NCBI RefSeq assembly: GCF_012271785.1
Contig: NZ_JAAWVT010000011.1
Coordinates: 53,120 to 117,119, forward strand
DNA from: Paeniglutamicibacter terrestris
GTDB taxonomy: Bacteria; Actinomycetota; Actinomycetes; Actinomycetales; Micrococcaceae
Length of the DNA: 64,000 nt
Direction: 5' to 3'
Shown: positions 26,967 to 36,833 of the stretch, piece by piece
Position numbering within the stretch: position 1 is the stretch's first letter
Layout: each line of letters starts with the position of its first letter
The notes under the pieces: model-generated
The model's database searches: none
What the model was told of the DNA's origin: nothing
What the model saw: only the letters and a program-made list of their open reading frames with translations
Translations under genes and position numbers: made by a program

Positions 26967-27102
26967 ATCCCCAGCCTACCGGGCAAGAACCGGGCGAGAG
27001 ATTCCCGGCTCCCCCTATTTATATTCGCTTCGTCTTGTTTGAGTAACCCCACTACACCTAAGTGATTCACGCCACAATACAAGGCCGCTATTTGCCGCCT
27101 AT

Positions 27103-27140
27103 GTAACGTAACGGAAACAATCGAGACACAGGAGAGTAAT
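27103..27140 (+). promoter_or_regulatory. GlnR box upstream of glnA
   Basis: Four half-sites at regular 11-bp steps: GTAAC (27103), GAAAC (27114), GACAC (27125), GTAAT (27136), each separated by 6 nt. This fits the actinobacterial GlnR consensus gTnAC-n6-GaAAC repeated. It lies about 105 bp before the glnA start. Nitrogen control by GlnR is inferred from the site. Confidence 0.78.
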
Positions 27141-27170
27141 CGCTTAAGGCTAGTGTTGATAACACAGGAA

Positions 27171-27213
27171 GAAACGTCGTAGGACGTTTCCCAGTGACGG
27201 CACCCAAGCCGTC
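27171..27213 (+). other. Tandem hairpins in the glnA leader
   Basis: GAAACGTC-GTAG-GACGTTTC at 27171-27190, then GACGGC-ACCCAA-GCCGTC at 27196-27213, only 5 nt apart. They end 19 nt before the AGGAG. No known riboswitch class was recognised; they may affect mRNA stability or translation. Confidence 0.5.
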
Positions 27214-27245
27214 AATGTAGAAATCCCACACAGGAGTCCCTGACA

Positions 27246-28670
27246 ATGTTCAAGAGCCCAGAAGAAGTCATCGCATATATTGCCGAAGAAGATGTCAAGT
27301 TTGTTGACATCCGATTCACTGACCTCCCCGGCGTCCAGCAGCACTTCAACGTTCCGGCCCGCACGGTTGATGCAGATTTCTTCCTCAACGGCCAGCTCTT
27401 TGATGGTTCCTCGATCGCCGGCTTCGCTGGCATCGCCGACTCTGACATGCAGCTCATCCCCGATGTCACTTCCGGTTACCTCGACCCGTTCCGTCTTGAG
27501 AAGACTCTTGCCTTCATCTTCTCCATCGTGAACCCGCGCACCGGAGAGCCGTACCACCGCGATCCGCGTGGTGTGGCCGAGCGCGCAGAGTCCTACCTGT
27601 CCTCGACCGGTATCGCCGACACCGCATTCTTCGCCCCCGAAGCCGAATTCTTCATCTTCGATAACGTTCAGTACGAATCGAAGCCCCAGGGCTCGTTCTA
27701 CAAGGTTGACTCCATCGAGGCACCGTGGAACAGCGGCAAGAAGATCGAGGGCGGCAACCAGGGTTACACGACCCCCTTCAAGGGCGGTTACTTCCCGGTT
27801 TCCCCGACCGACAAGCAGGCCGACCTGCGCGACGCCATCTGTCTCGAACTCGAAGCAGCAGGCCTCGAGGTCGAGCGCAGCCACCACGAGGTTGGCGCTG
27901 CCGGCCAGGCTGAAATCAACTACAAGTTCAACACGCTGACGCACTCGGCCGATGACATCTTGAAGTTCAAGTACATCGTCAAGAACGTTGCCGATGCTTG
28001 GGGCAAGTCAGCTACCTTCATGCCGAAGCCGATCTTCGGTGACAACGGCTCGGGCATGCACTGCCACCAGTCGCTGTGGGCCAACGGCATCCCGTTGTTC
28101 TACGACGAGAAGGGCTACGCCGGCCTGTCCGACACCGCTCGCTGGTACATCGGTGGCCTGCTGAAGCACGCTTCGGCAGTTCTTGCCTTCACCAACCCGA
28201 CGGTGAACTCCTACCGTCGTCTGGTCAAGGGTTACGAAGCACCGGTCAACATGGTTTACTCGCAGGGCAACCGCTCCGCTGGTATCCGTATCCCGATCAC
28301 CGGCTCGAACCCGAAGGCCAAGCGCATCGAGTTCCGCGCACCGGATGCCGCTTCTAACCCGTACCTGGCCTTCGCAGCCCAGCTGATGGCTGGCCTTGAC
28401 GGCATCAAGAACCGCATCGAGCCGGCAGACCCGATCGACAAGGACCTCTACGAGCTCCCGGCCGAAGAAGCCAAGGATATCCAGAAGGCTCCGGGTTCCC
28501 TCGACGAGGCACTCGAAGCACTGGAAAACGACTTCGACTTCCTGCTCGAGGGCGACGTCTTCACCGAGGACCTGATCCGCACCTGGATCGAATACAAGCG
28601 CGAAGTTGAAATCAAGCCGCTGTCGCTGCGCCCGAACCCGTACGAGTTTGAGCTGTACTACGGCTGCTAA
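27246..28670 (+). CDS. glnA: Glutamine synthetase type I (GSI-beta)
   Basis: Makes glutamine from glutamate, ammonia and ATP; a dodecameric cytosolic enzyme. 474 residues, with DGSSIAGF, the ATP/metal segments [20 protein letters not shown] and [18 protein letters not shown], and NRSAGIRIP. Tyr402 in DLYELPAEE is the adenylylation target used by GlnE, encoded downstream on the other strand. ATG with AGGAG 10 nt upstream. A GlnR box and two leader hairpins precede it, and a strong terminator follows. Confidence 0.97.
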   Translation: MFKSPEEVIAYIAEEDVKFVDIRFTDLPGVQQHFNVPARTVDADFFLNGQLFDGSSIAGFAGIADSDMQLIPDVTSGYLDPFRLEKTLAFIFSIVNPRTGEPYHRDPRGVAERAESYLSSTGIADTAFFAPEAEFFIFDNVQYESKPQGSFYKVDSIEAPWNSGKKIEGGNQGYTTPFKGGYFPVSPTDKQADLRDAICLELEAAGLEVERSHHEVGAAGQAEINYKFNTLTHSADDILKFKYIVKNVADAWGKSATFMPKPIFGDNGSGMHCHQSLWANGIPLFYDEKGYAGLSDTARWYIGGLLKHASAVLAFTNPTVNSYRRLVKGYEAPVNMVYSQGNRSAGIRIPITGSNPKAKRIEFRAPDAASNPYLAFAAQLMAGLDGIKNRIEPADPIDKDLYELPAEEAKDIQKAPGSLDEALEALENDFDFLLEGDVFTEDLIRTWIEYKREVEIKPLSLRPNPYEFELYYGC

Positions 28671-28700
28671 GCAGCACGCCGAGATTCCTCGGTAACTACT

Positions 28701-28760
28701 AAAAAGTCCGTGTGGATGAGTCGCTTCAAAAGAAGCCGACGTTTCCACACGGACTTTTTT
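28701..28760 (+). terminator. Terminator of glnA
   Basis: 16-bp arms AAAAAGTCCGTGTGGA and complement around a 27-nt loop, ending in T6. Position 31 nt after the stop. Confidence 0.85.
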
Positions 28761-28872
28761 GTGTTCGCTTTGGCCTGTCAAAAATCAGTTCAGGCACGGC
28801 CTTCTATCTTGCTGTACGTCTCCAACATATTCACTGGGACCTCACCTCGTGCTCGGATGAGAGCGGAAGGCC

Positions 28873-29202
28873 TCAGCCGACCAAGGTGGTCAGGAGGAAG
28901 GCACTGTCCTCGTTGGCCACAACATCATGCAGGGCATCGGGCAACACAAAGAGTCCCCCATGTTCAATGACTCGTGATTCGCCGGCCCAATTAACCACGA
29001 TCGTGCCGCGCAACACTTGCAGCGTTGCGGCCAGCGGTTTGGCATGTTCGTTAAGCCGAGAGCCCTCGAGCAAGGTAATGAGTGTGTGACGCAGATGGCC
29101 GTCCTTGAGCACAGCGACCGCGCTGCGGCCATTGTGCGAGGCCTTTGCCTTCTGAGCCTCCGTGGTCAGCAAGTCATCGAGTTCTGCGCTGGAAAGATGC
29201 AT
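28873..29202 (-). CDS. Cupin-type small protein
   Basis: 109 residues; a single beta-barrel cupin judged from HTLITLLEGSRLNEHAKPLAATLQVLRG and the later HGGLFVLPDALHDVVANED. Two histidine clusters could hold a metal, but the full cupin metal motif is loose. Function unknown; not an enzyme I recognise. ATG 29202 was chosen because GGGAGAGGG lies just upstream. It is 71 bp downstream of glnE on the same strand. Confidence 0.72.
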   Translation of the reverse strand: MHLSSAELDDLLTTEAQKAKASHNGRSAVAVLKDGHLRHTLITLLEGSRLNEHAKPLAATLQVLRGTIVVNWAGESRVIEHGGLFVLPDALHDVVANEDSAFLLTTLVG

Positions 29203-29273
29203 GGCCCTCTCCCGTCCTTTCAAAGATGATGGCGCCGAGCGGATCACCGCGTCGGTGACCTCAGCCTAGGCGC

Positions 29274-32200
29274 TTAATCCTCGAAGCCGTAGAAGTAACG
29301 CTCAAAAACGTTTCTGGCCCGGCGCGTGGCCTTGAGATAGTCGTCTTCCATCACCGAGGCCTCCCCGGGAGCATAACCACACCAACGCGCCACAGCCTCC
29401 ATATCGGGCCAGGAGGTTGGCAGCACATCGCTGACCCGACCGGTGCAGATCAGCCCGGCACTGCGGATCCTGGTAGCCAATGACCATGCAGTATCCAGCG
29501 TCTCTAGGTCAGCTTCGGGAATGATTCCCGCGGCGCCGATGGCTTTAAGCGCCGGACGCGTAGAGGTGGTGCGTAAGTCGGGGTGTTCCTTGGCGTGCTG
29601 CAGCTGAATGAGCTGGACCAGCCATTCCACATCACTGAGCGATCCACGGCCCAGTTTCAGATGACGTTCCGGTTCGGCGCCACGGGGCAACCTTTCGGCT
29701 TCCACGCGGGCCTTGATCCGGCGGATCTCGCGGACCTGCTCCTCGCCCATGACCTGTTCATAACGCAGGGGCTGGACCATCGCCATAAAGTCTTCCGCCA
29801 GCGTTTCGGACCCGGCCATAGGGGCAGCACGCAGTAGCGCCTGCTGCTCCCAGATCTGGGACCACCGGCGGTAATACTCTTCATAAGATTCGATGGAGCG
29901 CACCAGCGGACCGCTCTTGCCCTCGGGGCGCAGCGCAGCATCAATTTCCAGCCGCGGTTCTGCAGCGATCGCCGGCACCATGGCCTTGCCTAACAAGGAA
30001 CCCACTGCCGTGGCAATGCGCAGCGCCTGCGCTTGGGCATCTTCCGGCGACGAATCCTTGAAGGGGCGCTGGACGAACATGACGTCGGCGTCCGAGCAGT
30101 AGCCAATTTCCTTTCCGCCCTGGCGTCCCATGGCCACCACCAGGAATTCACCGAGCTGCGGGGTCTTGGCAAATTCTGTGCGCTGGGCAACTTCCAAGGC
30201 ACCACGCACCGCGGCCCGGTCATTTTCGGCCAAGGCGCGACCCACAGTGTCCTGATCGATGGCTTCTGCACCGTCGGCCAACGCGATGCGCAAAATTTCC
30301 CGTCGGCGCACCAACCGAATCAGCCGCATGGCCTGCTCGGCGGCGGGATTGCGCTTCAGTTTTGCGGAGATTTCCGCCCACAAAGCCTCGTAGCTCAGTG
30401 GGATCAACTGTTTGTTGTCGCCCAACCACGCGGTGGACTCGGGCGAGACCTCCAACAGATCGGTAATGAAACGAGAATTAGACAGGATGCGGCACAGCCG
30501 TTCGGCTGCAGCATTAGAATCGCGCAGCATCCCCAGGTACCAGTGCGACTCCCCCAATGATTCGCTCAGGCGCCTGAACCCTAGCAAGCCGGCGTCAGGG
30601 TTGACCCCTTCGGCAATCCACCCCAGCAATACCGGAAGCAGCTGCCGTTGCAGGGCCGCGCGTCGGCGCACTCCGCCGGTCAGCGCCTCGATATGGCGCA
30701 TTGCTGCCTTCGGATCCGCATAACCGAGGGCGCGCAAGCGTGATTGCGCCGCTTCCGGGGAAAGCCTGACCTCGTCGGCTGACAAGTTTGCGGAATTGCT
30801 CAGCAGCGGGCGGTAGAAGATTCGTTCGTGCAGCTGGCGTACCAGCCGTTTGGTCTCGCTCCAGCGCTGGAGCAGACCCGCAGCGGTCGATATTTTGCCT
30901 CCGACACTCGATCGCACGGCCCGAGCCAAAACTCGTTGGCCCGCCTCCTTGTGCGGCATCAGGTGCGTCCGACGCAGGTTAACCAACTGAATACGGTGCT
31001 CCAAGACGCGCAGGAAACGATAAGAACTATCAAATTTCTGCGCATCGTCGCGGCCAATGTATCCGGCCATGCTCAGTGCCTCGATGGCCTTGGTGGTTGA
31101 GCGCACGCGCAAGGTTTCATCCACGCGCCCGTGGACCAGCTGGAGCAGCTGAACGGTAAATTCAACATCCCGCAGTCCACCGGGACCCAACTTCAGCTGG
31201 AACGCCACCTCGCTGGGCTTGATATTCGCCGTCACTCGGCGGCGCATGCGCTGGACCGAGTCAACAAATCCGTCACGCTCCGAGGAAGACCAGATCAGCG
31301 GAGCGACCATAGCTTCGTAAGCTGCTCCAAGAAGGGCGTCACCGGCTATGGCACGAGCCTTCAGCAGTGCCTGGAATTCCCACGACGCGGCCCAGCGGGC
31401 GTAATATGCCGCATGCGACTCGAGAGTACGGCTGAGAGCACCGTCTTTGCCTTCGGGACGCAGGTTGGCATCTACCTCCCACAAGCCAGGTTCGATACCC
31501 GAGCTGTCGATGGCCCGGGAGATGCCCACCGCCAGTTCCGTGGCGATGGTGTGAGCCAGCTCGTCCTCCAGCCGATCACTGGAATGCACATAAATGACGT
31601 CGACGTCCGAGACGTAGTTCAGTTCTTGGGCGCCACATTTACCCATGCCGATGACCGCCAGACGAAGATCGGCGATATCTGCGGGGTCAAAGCGTTCTGC
31701 GGCCTCGGCGCGGCTAATCGCCAGCGCACCATCGATGGCGGCCGCCGCAAGGTCGGCGAGTTCGCGCCCGACCGCCGGCATGGCCTCCAGTGCGTCGGCG
31801 GCCCCGAGGTCACGGTGGGCCAGGCTGAGCACCGCGCGGCGGTAAGCCACCCGCAACATTCGATAACCATCTTCGCCTCTAGCCGTGGCCACCGGGGGCA
31901 TCCCAGCGGACGGATCGGCGCCGACGGCGCGCAACAGCTCGGCCCGCAATTCCATGGCGCTGCGTCCGCGCATCACCTGTGGCGCCGGTGCCGCCAAGAC
32001 CTGCAGTGCGGAAGGTTCGCGGATCAAGAATCCCGCCAAGGCGTCAGAGGCACCCAACAAGCGCATGAATCCCGGAGCAAGGCTCGGATCCTTCACAAGT
32101 TTCAGTGCGTCAGGCGCATGCTCAATGACCCTTAGCAGGGACAACAGTGCCTGATCCGGGTCCGCGGCGTGGGAGAGGTGGCCCACCAGAACACCCAAAT

Positions 32201-32288
32201 CGAGGCCGATCAGTTCCTTATCGGCCAGGAAGCGCTTGGCGCGCTCGAGGTCGTCGAAACCTGCCGCAATCAGCTGCCTCGTGGGCAT
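29274..32288 (-). CDS. glnE: Glutamine synthetase adenylyltransferase/adenylyl-removing enzyme
   Basis: Controls GlnA1 by adding and removing AMP on its tyrosine. About 1004 residues, with two nucleotidyltransferase domains: GMGKCGAQELNYVSDVD (Asp228, Asp230; deadenylylating) and AMGRQGGKEIGYCSDAD (Asp733, Asp735; adenylylating), joined by a helical regulatory middle. I chose ATG 32288, 16 nt after the glnA2 stop; the open frame extends upstream into glnA2 but that part is not protein-like. The glnA2-glnE order matches mycobacteria, where glnE is essential. Confidence 0.95.
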   Translation of the reverse strand: MPTRQLIAAGFDDLERAKRFLADKELIGLDLGVLVGHLSHAADPDQALLSLLRVIEHAPDALKLVKDPSLAPGFMRLLGASDALAGFLIREPSALQVLAAPAPQVMRGRSAMELRAELLRAVGADPSAGMPPVATARGEDGYRMLRVAYRRAVLSLAHRDLGAADALEAMPAVGRELADLAAAAIDGALAISRAEAAERFDPADIADLRLAVIGMGKCGAQELNYVSDVDVIYVHSSDRLEDELAHTIATELAVGISRAIDSSGIEPGLWEVDANLRPEGKDGALSRTLESHAAYYARWAASWEFQALLKARAIAGDALLGAAYEAMVAPLIWSSSERDGFVDSVQRMRRRVTANIKPSEVAFQLKLGPGGLRDVEFTVQLLQLVHGRVDETLRVRSTTKAIEALSMAGYIGRDDAQKFDSSYRFLRVLEHRIQLVNLRRTHLMPHKEAGQRVLARAVRSSVGGKISTAAGLLQRWSETKRLVRQLHERIFYRPLLSNSANLSADEVRLSPEAAQSRLRALGYADPKAAMRHIEALTGGVRRRAALQRQLLPVLLGWIAEGVNPDAGLLGFRRLSESLGESHWYLGMLRDSNAAAERLCRILSNSRFITDLLEVSPESTAWLGDNKQLIPLSYEALWAEISAKLKRNPAAEQAMRLIRLVRRREILRIALADGAEAIDQDTVGRALAENDRAAVRGALEVAQRTEFAKTPQLGEFLVVAMGRQGGKEIGYCSDADVMFVQRPFKDSSPEDAQAQALRIATAVGSLLGKAMVPAIAAEPRLEIDAALRPEGKSGPLVRSIESYEEYYRRWSQIWEQQALLRAAPMAGSETLAEDFMAMVQPLRYEQVMGEEQVREIRRIKARVEAERLPRGAEPERHLKLGRGSLSDVEWLVQLIQLQHAKEHPDLRTTSTRPALKAIGAAGIIPEADLETLDTAWSLATRIRSAGLICTGRVSDVLPTSWPDMEAVARWCGYAPGEASVMEDDYLKATRRARNVFERYFYGFED

Positions 32289-32304
32289 CACCGGCACCAC
32301 GTTC

Positions 32305-33645
32305 CTAGAGGATCCCCAGGTAGCGGCGCAGCTCGAACGGGCTGACGTTCTGCCGGTAGGCTTCCCATTCATCACGCTTGTTACGCAGGAACGAGGTGAA
32401 GACCTGCTCGCCGAGAATCTCGGCCACCAGCTCGGACTCCTCCATGGCACGAATCGCATCGTGCAGTGAGCCAGGCAGCGGATCGTGCCCGCTGGCTCGG
32501 CGCTCTGCGCTGCTCAAACCCCAGACGTCGTCTTCGGCCTGCGGCTCGAGTTCGTAGCCTTCTTGGATGCCCTTCAGACCGGCGCCCAAGAGGCAGGCGT
32601 AGGCCAGGTAGGGGTTGGCCGCGGAATCAATGCCGCGGTATTCAACACGCGCCGACTGACCCTTACCCGGCTTGTACAGCGGCACACGGACCAGGGCCGA
32701 CCGGTTGTTATGTCCCCACGAGCGGTGGCTGGGGGCCTCTCCCCCACCCCACAGGCGCTTGTAGGAGTTCACAAACTGGTTGGTGACGGCGGTGAATTCC
32801 GGTGCGTGACGCAGGATGCCGGCGATAAACTGACGTGCGGTGTCCGAGAGCTGGAATTCGCGTCCGGCTTCAAAGAAGGCGTTGGTGTCGCCCTCGAAGA
32901 GCGAGAAGTGCGTATGCATCCCGCTGCCGGCCTCATCTGAGAACGGTTTGGGCATGAACGTGGCGTAGATGCCCTGCTGGATCGCGACCTCTTTGATCAC
33001 CGTCCGGAAGGTCATGATGTTATCGGCCGTCTGCAACGCATCCGCGTAGCGCAGGTCGATTTCGTTTTGTCCCGGGCCATTTTCGTGGTGGCTGAACTCC
33101 ACCGAGATCCCCACGGCTTCGAGCATGGTCACCGCGGTGCGGCGGAAGTCCTGAGCGACGCCGCCGGTGACGTGGTCAAAGTATCCGCCCCGGTCAACAG
33201 GTACCGGGTAGCCCTCGGCACCCAGCTCGGAGGAACGCAACAAATAGAATTCAATTTCCGGGTGCGTGTAGCAGGTGAAGCCCATGTCTGCTGCGGCAGC
33301 CAGCTGGCGCTTCAGTACATGGCGCGGGTCGGCCGCGGCGGGCAGACCATCGGGGGTCTGAATGTCACAGAACATCCGTGAGGTGGGTTCGGTTTCACCA
33401 CGCCACGGAAGGATCTGGAAGGTCGAGGGGTCCGGCTGCAAGAGCATGTCGGACTCGTAAATGCGAGAGAGTCCTTCAATGGAGGAACCATCAAAGCCGA
33501 GGCCCTCTTCAAAGGCACCTTCGACCTCCGCCGGGGCAAGCGCCACCGATTTCATGGAACCCACAACGTCCGTAAACCACAGGCGCACAAAACGTACGTC
33601 TCTTTCCTCAATGGTTCTAAGGACGAATTCCTGCTGGCGATCCAC
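32305..33645 (-). CDS. glnA2: Second glutamine synthetase, GlnA2 type
   Basis: GSI-type enzyme of 446 residues, the same length as mycobacterial GlnA2. It has GFDGSSIEGLSRI, HPEIEFYLL, FSHHENGPGQNEID, MPKPFSDEAGSGMHTHFS and the NRSALVRVP substrate loop. At the position of the adenylylation Tyr of GlnA1 it has Trp375 (DDVWGLSSAE), so GlnE should not modify it. GTG 33645 was chosen, with GGAAGGA 7 nt upstream; TATAAAGT at 33701-33708 may be its -10. It is the first gene of the glnA2-glnE unit and diverges from panB. Confidence 0.93.
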   Translation of the reverse strand: MDRQQEFVLRTIEERDVRFVRLWFTDVVGSMKSVALAPAEVEGAFEEGLGFDGSSIEGLSRIYESDMLLQPDPSTFQILPWRGETEPTSRMFCDIQTPDGLPAAADPRHVLKRQLAAAADMGFTCYTHPEIEFYLLRSSELGAEGYPVPVDRGGYFDHVTGGVAQDFRRTAVTMLEAVGISVEFSHHENGPGQNEIDLRYADALQTADNIMTFRTVIKEVAIQQGIYATFMPKPFSDEAGSGMHTHFSLFEGDTNAFFEAGREFQLSDTARQFIAGILRHAPEFTAVTNQFVNSYKRLWGGGEAPSHRSWGHNNRSALVRVPLYKPGKGQSARVEYRGIDSAANPYLAYACLLGAGLKGIQEGYELEPQAEDDVWGLSSAERRASGHDPLPGSLHDAIRAMEESELVAEILGEQVFTSFLRNKRDEWEAYRQNVSPFELRRYLGIL

Positions 33646-33780
33646 GGCGGGTTCCTTCCACAAGGGGGTGCAACGGCGGCGATTTCCGCCCCACTTACCC
33701 ACTTTATACGGTCTTTATCTCGAATTTCCCTCATGACATGGAAGGGAGTCATTCTTGCATTGTGCATTAGTCTTCTGCAC

Positions 33781-34638
33781 ATGAGCGCACATCCTTCAAC
33801 ACCCACGAATCCGGCGTCCGCAGAGGGCGCCGCACGGCCCAGAATCCGTCTGCATCACCTCCAAGCTGCCAAAGATCAGGGGAGGAAATTTGCCATGTTA
33901 ACCGCCTACGACACCATGATGGCGGGCATCTTCGATGCCAGTGGCATCGAAGTCCTGCTAGTGGGAGATTCGGCGGCCAACACCGTGATGGGCTATTCCT
34001 CAACGCTGCCGATCACCATGGACGACATGATCGTCTTTGCCAAGTCGGTGGTATCCGGTGCCTCGCACGCCCTGGTGGTGTGCGATATGCCATTCGGTTC
34101 CTACGAGGTTTCTCCCGAGCAGGCCGTTGCCTCGGCCGTGCGGTTGATGAAGGAGGGTGGTGTGCACGCAGTGAAACTCGAAGGCGGCGCCTTCTTCGCG
34201 CCGCATGTGCGCGCACTGGTGGCTGCCGGCGTGCCGGTGATGGCGCACATCGGTTTCACCCCACAGTCCGAACATGCTCTGGGCGGCTACCGAGTACAGG
34301 GTCGCGGCGAAGCCGGGGACCTCATGATCGCCGACGCGCAGGCTCTTGAGGCCGCGGGCGCTTTTGCCGTGCTGATGGAAATGGTTCCCACCAGCACGGC
34401 CCGTCGTGTAGATGAAGCTCTGCATGTACCCACCGTGGGTATCGGCGCCGGGGGCGCCACCACCGGACAGGTGCTGGTCTGGCAGGACATGCTGGGCCTA
34501 GGTAGCGGGAAGAGCGCACGCTTTGTCAAAAAGTACGCGGACTTACGCTCGGTGGTAGCCGGTGCAGCAACGGCTTACCGTGAGGATGTCCTCGGGGGCA
34601 CCTTCCCGGCGGCCGAGCACGAATTCCCGGAAAGCTAG
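33781..34638 (+). CDS. panB: Ketopantoate hydroxymethyltransferase
   Basis: Adds a hydroxymethyl group to 2-oxoisovalerate in pantothenate (CoA) synthesis. About 285 residues, with AMLTAYDTMMAGIFDASGIE, the metal-binding VGDSAANTVMGY, KLEGG and MAHIGFTPQS. The start is uncertain: ATG 33781 fits family length, but GAAGGGAG sits earlier and could serve TTG 33760, and ATG 33733 is also open. No panC or panD is adjacent. Confidence 0.93.
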   Translation: MSAHPSTPTNPASAEGAARPRIRLHHLQAAKDQGRKFAMLTAYDTMMAGIFDASGIEVLLVGDSAANTVMGYSSTLPITMDDMIVFAKSVVSGASHALVVCDMPFGSYEVSPEQAVASAVRLMKEGGVHAVKLEGGAFFAPHVRALVAAGVPVMAHIGFTPQSEHALGGYRVQGRGEAGDLMIADAQALEAAGAFAVLMEMVPTSTARRVDEALHVPTVGIGAGGATTGQVLVWQDMLGLGSGKSARFVKKYADLRSVVAGAATAYREDVLGGTFPAAEHEFPES

Positions 34639-34661
34639 GGGCGGCACTCGCCCCTAGTTTT
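34635..34661. terminator. Terminator overlapping both stop codons (panB/SPOR gene)
   Basis: CTAGGGGCG-GCACT-CGCCCCTAG followed by TTTTCC. The TAG of panB is inside the left arm and the stop of the converging SPOR gene inside the right arm, so one hairpin ends both genes. Confidence 0.85.
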
Positions 34662-34851
34662 CCTCTTCGTTTTCCTCTTCTTCGTCCCACTGCTCGTTGC
34701 GCTCGCGCACCTTGTTCAGGGCGGCTTCGGCCTCGGCCCGAGATGCGTATGGGCCCAAGAGCTGGGACCAATCCGTTTGAGGTCCGGTCTCGACCGCGCC
34801 GGTGGTGATGTTGAACCAGAATTCGCCCTCGCCGGGCAATGCGTCACTCAT
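34654..34851 (-). CDS. SPOR-domain-like small protein
   Basis: 65-residue protein reading GEFWFNITTGAVETG, then LLGPYASRAEAEAALNKV, the repeat typical of SPOR domains, and a very acidic tail of Glu, Asp and Asn. No signal peptide, so it is cytoplasmic, unlike classical SPOR proteins that bind denuded glycans. ATG 34851 has a purine-rich upstream site. Role unknown. Confidence 0.78.
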   Translation of the reverse strand: MSDALPGEGEFWFNITTGAVETGPQTDWSQLLGPYASRAEAEAALNKVRERNEQWDEEEENEEEN

Positions 34852-34980
34852 GTTTATCCGTCCCACCGTTCGTTATTCGTGGCGCTGTAGGCGCTCCTTG
34901 CCCACCACACTACATCCGCCGGCTCAATCCCAGCGGATAAAATGAACAACGTGCGTGGCCATCGGCTGATCTTGCCCCGC

Positions 34981-34986
34981 TAGAAT
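34981..34986 (+). promoter_or_regulatory. Probable -10 of leaderless map
   Basis: TAGAAT ends 7 nt before ATG 34994; the earlier ATG at 34985 lies within it, which favours the later start and a leaderless message. Confidence 0.5.
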
Positions 34987-34993
34987 GAAAGAC

Positions 34994-35869
34994 ATGTCTT
35001 TAGCAACAACCGCACCCATCGGCTCTCTTAAGCCCGGGACGCCGACCCCGCAACGAACCGTCCCCAACTCGATCGCGCGTCCGGAATATGTTGGCCGTCC
35101 CGCACCGCGGAAGTCCGATGCCCCCGAAGTTCGTTCGGCAGAGATCATCGCCAAGATGCGTGTGGCGTCAAAGATCGCCGCGCAGGCACTGGCCGAGGTC
35201 GGGCGGGCGATTGTTCCGGGCATCACCACCGATGAGTTAGACAAAATCGGGCACGAATTCCTGCTTGATCACAAGGCGTACCCGTCCACGCTGGGCTACC
35301 GTGGATTCACCAAGTCGTTGTGCGCATCGATCAATGAGGTCATCTGCCACGGCATCCCGGATACCACGGTGGTGCAGGATGGTGACATCGTTAATATCGA
35401 TATCACCGCCTTCATCGGCGGAGTCCACGGCGACACTAATGCCACCTTCTTCGCCGGAGACGTTGATGAAGAATCACGCCTCTTGGTAGAGCGTACCGAG
35501 GAATCTTTGCGCCGGGCCATCCGCGCCGTCATGCCGGGGCGCGAAATCAATGTCATCGGCCGTACCATTTCCGCCTACGCAAAACGCTTCGGTTATGGCG
35601 TGGTGCGAGACTTCACGGGCCACGGCGTGGCAGAATCCTTCCATACTGGATTGATCATCCCCCACTACGATGCAGCACCGGCCTACAGCCAGCTCATCGA
35701 ACCCGGCATGACCTTCACTATTGAACCCATGTTGACCTTGGGAACTATTGAGTGGGACATGTGGGACGACGGATGGACTGCCACCACCAAGGATCGCAAG
35801 CGCACAGCACAGTTTGAACACACACTGCTCGTCAATGAGGACGGCGCCGAAATCCTGACCCTGGCCTAA
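34994..35869 (+). CDS. map: Methionine aminopeptidase type I
   Basis: Removes the initiator Met from new proteins. 291 residues, with a ~40-residue N-terminal extension ([10 protein letters not shown] region, as in actinobacterial MetAP Ic) before the catalytic domain. Metal ligands are in the motifs [35 protein letters not shown] and [13 protein letters not shown]-type start motif absent. It has a -10-like TAGAAT right before the ATG. ppgK follows 50 nt later. Confidence 0.94.
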   Translation: MSLATTAPIGSLKPGTPTPQRTVPNSIARPEYVGRPAPRKSDAPEVRSAEIIAKMRVASKIAAQALAEVGRAIVPGITTDELDKIGHEFLLDHKAYPSTLGYRGFTKSLCASINEVICHGIPDTTVVQDGDIVNIDITAFIGGVHGDTNATFFAGDVDEESRLLVERTEESLRRAIRAVMPGREINVIGRTISAYAKRFGYGVVRDFTGHGVAESFHTGLIIPHYDAAPAYSQLIEPGMTFTIEPMLTLGTIEWDMWDDGWTATTKDRKRTAQFEHTLLVNEDGAEILTLA

Positions 35870-35919
35870 AAACCAGGGAACCCGTTTTAGCCCATCCTTA
35901 GAGAAAGATCCCGACTCGT

Positions 35920-36708
35920 ATGTCTGAACGCGCACTGAACCCATCGCCCACAGCCATTGGCATCGATATCGGCGGCACCGGCATGAAGGGCGGCATCGTT
36001 GACTTAGCCACCGGAACGCTGATTGGCGATCGTGTCCGCTTCGATACCCCCAAGCCGGCAACGCCAGCTGCAGTCGCCGAGGTTGTCGCGCAGATTGTTG
36101 CCGAGTTGGCCACCCGAGGCGAAGCTCCGGATACAAACAGTGCCATTGGCGTCGCTTTCCCGGCGATCATCCACCAGGGTGTTGCTCGCTCCGCGTCCAA
36201 TGTGGATAAATCCTGGATCGGCACCGACGTGGACGAATTGTTCACCACGCGACTGGGTCGCGAGGTCCACGTCATGAACGACGCCGACGCCGCTGGTCTG
36301 GCCGAGGCACACTTTGGTGCCGGAGCCGGAGTTGCTGGCACGGTATTGGTGATCACCCTGGGTACTGGCATCGGATCGGCACTCATCCACAATGGCGTCT
36401 TGATTCCCAATGTTGAGCTGGGACACCTGGAAATTGATTCGGCAGTTGCTGAATCCAGGGCCTCCGCCTCGGCGCGGGAACGCGAAGACCTGTCGTGGAA
36501 GGAATACTCCAAGCGCCTACAGCGCTTCTTCTCCCACGTTGAGTTCCTATTCTCCCCCACACTGTTCATCATTGGCGGCGGAATTTCCAAGCGCGCCGAG
36601 GACTACCTGCCCCGCCTCAGCTTGAACACCCCAATCACGGTGGCCACCTCCAAAAACAATGCGGGCATCGTTGGTGCCGCACTGCAGCAGGGCCTCGATC
36701 GGGCCTAA
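35920..36708 (+). CDS. ppgK: Polyphosphate glucokinase (ROK family)
   Basis: Phosphorylates glucose with polyphosphate, and usually also ATP. 262 residues: phosphate-binding [16 protein letters not shown] near residue 12, catalytic [29 protein letters not shown] and ELGHLEID. The zinc-binding CxCG of many ROK proteins is absent, as expected for PpgK. It closely resembles the glucomannokinase described from an Arthrobacter, so mannose may also be a substrate. Weak ribosome-binding site; likely co-transcribed with map. Confidence 0.9.
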   Translation: MSERALNPSPTAIGIDIGGTGMKGGIVDLATGTLIGDRVRFDTPKPATPAAVAEVVAQIVAELATRGEAPDTNSAIGVAFPAIIHQGVARSASNVDKSWIGTDVDELFTTRLGREVHVMNDADAAGLAEAHFGAGAGVAGTVLVITLGTGIGSALIHNGVLIPNVELGHLEIDSAVAESRASASAREREDLSWKEYSKRLQRFFSHVEFLFSPTLFIIGGGISKRAEDYLPRLSLNTPITVATSKNNAGIVGAALQQGLDRA

Positions 36709-36728
36709 TTAATCCGGTAAAAAACTAA

Positions 36729-36797
36729 GGCGGGTCAGCTTTCTTTCGGCAACGAAAATTCGTTGTTTGAAGGAAGCTGACCCGCCGTTGTTTATTT
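36729..36797. terminator. Terminator between ppgK and nrdR
   Basis: 13-bp arms GGCGGGTCAGCTT (36729-36741) and complement (36774-36786), with an inner AACGAA/TTCGTT stem, followed by GTTGTTTATTTT. It serves ppgK and possibly converging nrdR. Confidence 0.8.
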
Positions 36798-36833
36798 TGC
36801 AGGGTTAGTTCTGGGAGGGAAAGGCCACAGGCG

